From NCBI RefSeq assembly GCF_963678635.1, contig NC_087062.1, forward strand, positions 74,828,349 through 74,892,348: a stretch of DNA of 64,000 bases, written 5' to 3'. Under the pieces are notes generated by a model. That model did not search any database, was not told the DNA's origin, and was given only the letters and a program-made list of their open reading frames with translations. Each line of letters starts with the position of its first letter. Within the stretch, counting starts at the first letter, position 1. Made by a program: the position numbers and the translations under genes. Of the stretch, positions 59,057-64,000 are shown piece by piece. Source of the stretch: Symsagittifera roscoffensis (taxonomy: Eukaryota > Xenacoelomorpha > Acoela > Convolutidae).

Positions 59057-59880
59057 ATGAGCAATTTTATCTCCGCGAGCCTAGAAAAGACTCTGGACGA
59101 GGTGTATCAACGCTTAGTGGACTGTTATTTTGCACTAGAAGGTCAAAATCCGTCGCGCTCCTCAACGCAATGGCAAGAGAAGGCCGTGGGGACCGTCCCA
59201 CGGAATTAGTATTGATTTTGGCTTTCGGCGAGTCCAGGACCGACGAGAGGGGCCGGATTAGGCGCATTAGATGGCGACGATGAGAAATGTTTGGACACGA
59301 CTTAGCTCGTGAGCCAGGAATAGGCGAGCAGAGTGATTACCGGTTATGGGAGATGCCCCTACCTGTCCGACCCGCGCAGCCTCTCATTGGGGCAAAGAGA
59401 TCACGCGATGGGTCGGACCCATCACATTCGGTAGATTCCCCAAGATCAGCTCCTCCATCCAAGAAGGTAAGACTGAGTGAGATTGAAATACAGACGGCGG
59501 AAACCAGAGACACTCTCAAAAAAGGGGCAAAGGCTGGAAAGAATTGCGCGCTAAATTTGATGAATACAAAGAGAGAGCGAAAGATCGTGACGAATGGAAG
59601 AAAAAGTATAACGAGTTTCAAATCGCTTTCAAAGAGGAGAAAATAAGGCACCTGAAGGAGTTGTATATGGCGAAAGTGGGCCGGATGTCACCAGAGGTTC
59701 TAGCGACGATGAACTCGTGTGGATGCAAGGACGTGCAATCCAGGATGAGAGCACAGGAGCTGTGCGTTTCCAGGGAGCCCGTGGCCACTCCGCAGGCATT
59801 GCAGTTTGCATTGAGTTCTAGGAACACTATTACACGACCCATCAGATACCTATATGGCTCCACAGTTCCCAGAATCGTTT
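59057..59880 (+). pseudogene. Copy B: gag-like N-terminal region with coiled coil
   Basis: The ATG at 59057 opens a frame MSNFISASLEKTLDEVYQRL..., about 50 codons to TAG 59207-59209. After shifts it continues through SRDGSDPSHSVDSPRSAPPS and VRLSEIEIQTAETRD, then a 112-codon frame at 59544-59882. That frame holds a strongly charged helix (EYKERAKDRDEWKKKYNEFQ, FKEEKIRHLKELY) and VGRMSPEVLATMN. Charged coiled coil followed by basic sequence is common in gag-like proteins. No specific family match is claimed. Confidence 0.45.
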
Positions 59881-60189
59881 GAACAACAGGTGGTCGGAGT
59901 AACAATAAACGCAATCAACAGAACCAGCGGACGAAAATTGGGTAGGGTCGTCCCTTTCCAACGCACAAATTGCTCTTCGAACAACACAGAGCGAGCATCA
60001 CAGGCGATTGTGCCAGCGGGCCCGACACGTGGCGAGACTACCTTGAGATCTCGTGTGGTGGACATCAGGAAGAATCTTGCAGTCCGCAATTTCTTTTGCA
60101 AGTGGCCGCGGAGCTTTCTCGAACCTGCCTGAACGGAGTGAGCTAGCATCCTGCCATCAGAAATCAAACAATTCCATCAAGGAGTCATC

Positions 60190-60700
60190 ATCTGATTGAA
60201 CAGGACAGCTTGGTGAGAGATCTGAACGAGATCTTTGTGAGTGTTCAGACCACTGTTCAATCCTTTGGAGGAGCTTCCGTGGCCAAAGCAATCAAAATGC
60301 TGGAGTTCCAGAACAAAGACTAACTGGACACGATAGTAATGCTGGGCACCAACGACATCTCAGGGGCTCCAATTACCCCAGAGAGCAGGTAGGAACCTCT
60401 GGTGGTCTGCCTTTTAAACGAATTGAAAGAAAAACATAAGCCGATGCTTGTGATGCTGAGCACGAACCCACAGAATCCGAAAGTGGAATGCCAGTGGCAG
60501 ACTTTATGAATGGCAACGTGACCAGATGGAATGAAATGATCCGTAATCTGATCAGGAGCAATCCAGGCGAGTTACGACTCATGGAGTTGGAGAACACGTT
60601 GCGCATGGTTGACCATCTCGCGCTCACCAGAGATAGCATACATTTTAACACCCTACAGGGAAGGCGATGAATCAACTACGATTTCAGACAAAGATCGAGG
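60190..60700 (+). pseudogene. Copy B: SGNH/GDSL-hydrolase-like domain
   Basis: SGNH hydrolases are small esterases with four conserved blocks. Here: block I QDSLVRDLNEIF (Ser codon 60207-60209, in the place of GDSL); block II SFGGASVAKAI (Gly of the oxyanion hole); block III LDTIVMLGTNDIS (GxND, Asn codon 60351-60353); block V TRDSIHFN (Asp 60632, His 60641). Between them are PMLVMLSTNPQNP, the usual strand after block III, and VTRWNEMIRNLI. The full S-G-N-D-H set survives despite stops at 60321 and 60391 and a frameshift near 60490. SGNH domains are known in ORF1 of CR1/L2-type LINEs; one in an LTR-type element would be unusual. Confidence 0.6.
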
Positions 60701-61440
60701 AGCTAAAAGAAGAATTCAGGACGACTGAAGCCCTGGCGCGGACCACCTTGACTGGCAGGGGCAGAGTGAGGAGCAATGTGCCGGAGCCACTCGCTAATCG
60801 TCCTGGCCTCTGACATCAGAAGCGGGTGCTGCTGCTCCCGCGGCTCCTAGCTCAGACGTAAGAGAAAGGCTGGGGACTGTTCCCCTCCTCAATTACTGGA
60901 GAGCCGGCTGGTAAGACCTAATGAGGCGAGCTCTCAGGCCTCCACGAGTGCGAGTAATTTGCCCGCGGCAACCCTTGTTCCTGCGGGAAGTTCATCGGCA
61001 TCTACTGCGCCTGTAGAGGTAATTGAATTGACCAGTATGCTGCTCTGGAACTGTCTAGATCCCAGCGCATGGGGGCAATATAAGACTGATATGTTAGCAA
61101 CTTTGAATATGAATACGTTGACAAGTCGAGCAGAAGCTAGAAGAATGATGGATGGGAATGGCCCCGCGGTGTCGGGATTGTAACGAATACCGGGGGTGGA
61201 CTGGCTATTGGCAGAGCAAGAGCAGTTCAGCTCCGCCACCGCGCTCAGGTTTGTGGATATCGATGGTTTGTCTCAGGACAAAACCATGGGACCCCTGAAT
61301 ACACGATCCCTGAAGGACGTCCGTCGCAGGGCCAGAGAGTTGATACCACCTCTCCGGAAGGGCAAATTCACGACGAACAACAAGCCCAATAATAAACACC
61401 ACAAGATGTATCGGTAATTCACCAAGCCGCCGGGCCAATT
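60700..61440 (+). pseudogene. Copy B: low-complexity and basic region
   Basis: An Ala/Pro/Ser-rich segment (AATLVPAGSSSASTAPVEVI) leads to a short helical part and a basic end (RARELIPPLRKGKF, NNKPNNKHHKMYR). It looks like a disordered linker ending in a nucleic-acid-binding tail. Several stops. Confidence 0.4.
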
Positions 61441-61559
61441 ACCGGGCGAATATTCGAGAGAATATCCCCGAGAGACCTCGGTGGAAGGGGACGATAGGAG
61501 GTAAAGGAATTGAGACCCCGATGGGTGATAGTCTCTTTGCTGCCTAGGACCCCCTCGAT

Positions 61560-62120
61560 GTCACGAATGCTAATTATCTGATAGTGGCTAGTTCAGACTA
61601 CCTCGCTAGTTCGGATGCCTCGCTCTCTCTATTGGCCAGATGTAGATTTGGTTTTCCTGACACCTCTAAAACTGGATTGGGGACAAGCAATAGGCATGGC
61701 GATAAGCGTGCAGAGAATTGTCAGTATGGACCAACAAGTGATGATAAAGTCGGCTCCAATGATCACCTACAGAGCTGAGGGCTACTAACCCGCCTCACGG
61801 ACGGATCAGTTCCCAGCAATTAGGTTATGGGAGAAGCAATCATGACGCTCCTTTTGGCCATGACTGAAGTGGAAACATGGATGCGGCAATGTTTCACCAA
61901 GAACGCGGTGAAGATTGTCTTTGTATTATCACCAGGATATGCGGCGCTGCCAGAACCATTACATTTTGTGTACACGATGGTCACGACAATAGCAGAGGGA
62001 CGAATTGACGTGATTATTCCCGCGCCGAACAGATCGGTCGATCAGAACAATTACTATCCTCTTCGCTCTGAACTTCCTGCTGTCTGGGCGGACATTTCGA
62101 ACGCCATCCAAGGAGCATAG
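61560..62120 (+). pseudogene. Copy B: unidentified globular module
   Basis: Fragments ANYLIVASSDYLASSD (61568 on, apart from one stop), then the open frame at 61827-62120 with VKIVFVLSPGYAALPEPLHF, GRIDVIIPAPNRSVDQNNYY and ELPAVWADISNAIQ. The alternation of beta strands and helices, with FVLSP and VIIPAP strands, recalls the core of an SGNH-type alpha/beta fold. The catalytic residues are not clear, so this is only a resemblance. Confidence 0.3.
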
Positions 62121-62149
62121 CACAATTCGACTGGTCCTGGATGAAAACC

Positions 62150-63330
62150 TGGGGTTGGAACTGTCAAACTTTGCCAGGTTTTTAAAACTGAGACAAGGAG
62201 TGGATGACGATCACGTATTGGTACAGCAAGTGGCGAATGACCTCTGGTTCAGGAAGTAGATTACGTAAAGAATGCACTGGAAAGAATGGTCAGAAGGAAT
62301 CTGACATCATCAGAAGAGGACCTCATGGCCCTGAGGACAAAACTGCACACTAACTGATGGCTGTATTTGTCACCGCGAGTACGCCTTTGAACATGCTCCA
62401 GCAGTGATTAAAGAAAAACATGTGTATCTGATGAATTTGATGAACGAGAGGGAGCTGGCTGGAGCCATGGTGGTACAATTGATTCAAGACGTGAACACAA
62501 TGTCGTTGGACAAGTTCCAGGCAGACTTTTTAGCCATAAAGGCACAAAATGAAAGATCTGACGCAATCCCGGGAGGAATGGGAATGGGATGGACCCCATC
62601 CTTCTTGTCCACATGCTACCCGAGGGCCTCCAGGAACCTGACTGCGAAATTTTGTCAGAGATATCAGGAAACTATCGATTGGCCTAGTTTTGTCCTTGTA
62701 CGTGACGTTTGGCCATGAAAACTTTGTGAAGGGACCTGCGAAACTTTGTGAAGCGCTAGCTGACCTGAGGCTGGATGGACTCCTCACCCTAAGCATGATG
62801 CCATACGGTCGATTGGGTGACCTGTTTGTGCTCCTGCGCTTCTTCTGAGCAACTACAAGGGAAAAAACGGAGAGATCAACGCGTAGTTGGAGACCGCCTC
62901 AAATCGGAAAGTGAAAGATTGGAGAATACTGTTGAGCCAATATCTCCTGCAACAGAATAGGAGCATCGCGGGAGAAGATGAGATCGCGACGCGAGCGAGT
63001 GAGTGGAAGAGGTATTGCGGTATGCCTCTGCTAACCGATCTGGCTGTGATGATTCGGATCGATCCGCCAGCTCTAGTCTGTGGATTGAGAGAGTTCGTCA
63101 TAGTAGCGTTCGGACCAATGATCTCGCATGTTTTTCCTGATATGTAGGTAAAGGCGTATAGGAATTCAGTGTTATATGTCAACCTAGTCTCAGTAGTGCC
63201 TTGTTCTGTGCTAAAGTGGGTGGAACAAAATGAGCTGAGACGGCTGGCCAGTGATGTCAGACTGTTTGAGAGAATAGCGGAGCCTTGATGGATACTGATG
63301 GACTTCAATAGCAACTTCAAGTGTCGAATG
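62150..63330 (+). pseudogene. Copy B: helical capsid-like region
   Basis: Mainly alpha-helical fragments in shifting frames: LMNERELAGAMVVQLIQDVN, FQADFLAIKAQNE, then FVKGPAKLCEALADLRLDG, LGDLFVLLRFF, and TASNRKVKDWRILLSQYLLQ with EIATRASEWKRYCGMPLLTD. Helix-rich with conserved-looking aromatic residues, as in gag capsid domains, but no major homology motif is identified. Confidence 0.35.
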
Positions 63331-63439
63331 GGCGATGAAGACCTCTTCCATATTCAATTCAACCCCAAGCTCTGGAATCTGCGACCGATAGTGAAGGATT
63401 CTGTCGAAGGAGTGTGAGTCCCGGCTTGGCCGGAAGCGT

Positions 63440-64000
63440 TTGCACCCGTTAAGGAGAATCAACAGGTGTGGCTTTTAGGGACTAGGCCACTACCGGACCA
63501 ATGCCCTCGGTACCCGCGGATAGGGAGGATGCTACTGGAAGTCATGTCTCCTACCATTGCCCCTTGCATCGGAGCGGCTCGTGAAACCGAAGAGAAAATA
63601 CGGAAATGGATTGAAGGGATGGAGCCGCGCTTCATCAGCTGGAATGTTGCGGCGATGCATACGTTTGATTTCATTTTTCCTAATGCATGAAGCCGACTGA
63701 AGGTTAAGGCACCACCTTTCAGGAAGCCCTGGGTTTCCGCTGATTTATGGAACAATTTGTATACACCGGCCGATGATTGGTCCCGACTGCAGCGGCCAGG
63801 AGAGGTGAAAGTGATATTATTGGAACTGTCAAGAGAGTGCAGAGGAGGCATCTACATGTCGGTGGATGAGCTGGCGCCACATGGCGATGAGTCGGTGGAT
63901 TTCCTGGTGAACGATTAGCTATTCTACTACGGAGGGGACCTGACTGTGCCGGTTCGGCCGGACTTGGACATGGATATGCGCCAGGGCCCATTGGGACCTG
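63440..64000 (+). pseudogene. Copy B: unidentified alpha/beta module, runs off window
   Basis: QVWLLGTRPLPDQCPRYPRI, EVMSPTIAPCIGAARETEEK, FISWNVAAMHTFDFIFPNA, stop, then WVSADLWNNLYTPADDW, EVKVILLELSRECRGGIYMS and DELAPHGDESVDFLVND, stop, LFYYGGD. Two in-frame stops in about 185 codons, otherwise open. Again an alternating strand/helix pattern. Not recognised. Confidence 0.35.

Larger units (their letters stand above)
59057..64000 (+). mobile_element. Retroelement coding block, copy B (decayed, continues past window)
   Basis: Nearly 5 kb of GC-balanced, codon-structured sequence with stops and frameshifts every 100-400 bases. Composition and decay resemble copy A. Order: coiled-coil gag-like start, SGNH-hydrolase-like domain, low-complexity Ala/Pro/Ser part, then two or three unidentified globular modules. 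No zinc knuckle, protease or RT is reached before the window ends. It could be a very long pre-pol ORF of the copy A family, or a different element. Confidence 0.6.

Noticed and set aside
1-64000. CRISPR arrays, bacterial operons, riboswitches
   Set aside because: Intron-bearing animal genes throughout; the tandem arrays have no unique spacers between units.

Overview
The window is animal nuclear DNA. Genes are split into short exons separated by kilobases of AT-rich intron, splice sites are GT/AG with one GC/AG, and tRNA-derived SINEs, fold-back elements, LTR-retrotransposon relics and segmental duplications are common. The gene content (Beclin 1 and a rhodopsin-like receptor) indicates an invertebrate metazoan with fairly divergent proteins. 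The species cannot be fixed from the sequence. A run of exactly 200 N (25827-26026) is a scaffold gap.

Layout. (1) 160-9087, + strand: the 3' half of a Beclin 1 gene in five exons whose phases all fit. It covers the end of the coiled coil, the whole BARA/evolutionarily conserved domain and an unusual C-terminal tail. Its introns hold a palindromic fold-back element, a 28-bp minisatellite and three tRNA-derived SINEs, two of them inside a ~1-kb tandem duplication. (2) 9.1-29.2 kb: no convincing gene. It contains tRNA-like sequences, two copies of a ~1.5-1.9-kb dispersed repeat, a rearranged near-identical duplication cluster (19.8-23.9 kb), a 50-bp-arm hairpin and a possible LTR. (3) 29.2-47.7 kb, + strand: exons of a divergent seven-transmembrane receptor (TM1; TM3; TM4-5; TM6-7). 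The TM2 exon was not found. Introns carry four copies of a ~0.5-kb element starting TGTTCCGACT, a long-TIR element and a 1.29-kb tandem duplication. (4) 48.6-51.3 kb: G/T-rich on the + strand, with a decayed Ty3/gypsy-type integrase tail on the minus strand. (5) 51.3-58.6 kb, + strand: a decayed Ty3/gypsy-type element (copy A) reading gag tail with zinc knuckles, protease, reverse transcriptase, RNase H, a very long linker, integrase, an acidic ORF and a macrodomain. (6) 59.06-64.0 kb, + strand: the start of a second decayed retroelement coding block (copy B), opening with a gag-like coiled-coil region followed by an SGNH/GDSL-hydrolase-like domain. It runs off the window.

The most interesting material is in (5) and (6). 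These are domains not normally expected in LTR retroelements: a TARG1/OARD1-like ADP-ribose macrodomain after the integrase, and an SGNH hydrolase-like fold in the pre-pol region. Both copies are broken by stops and frameshifts, so any function belonged to an ancestral element. The link between copies A and B (same family, tandem, possibly sharing the ~470-bp spacer as one LTR) is inference.

All calls were made by eye, without alignment or search software.
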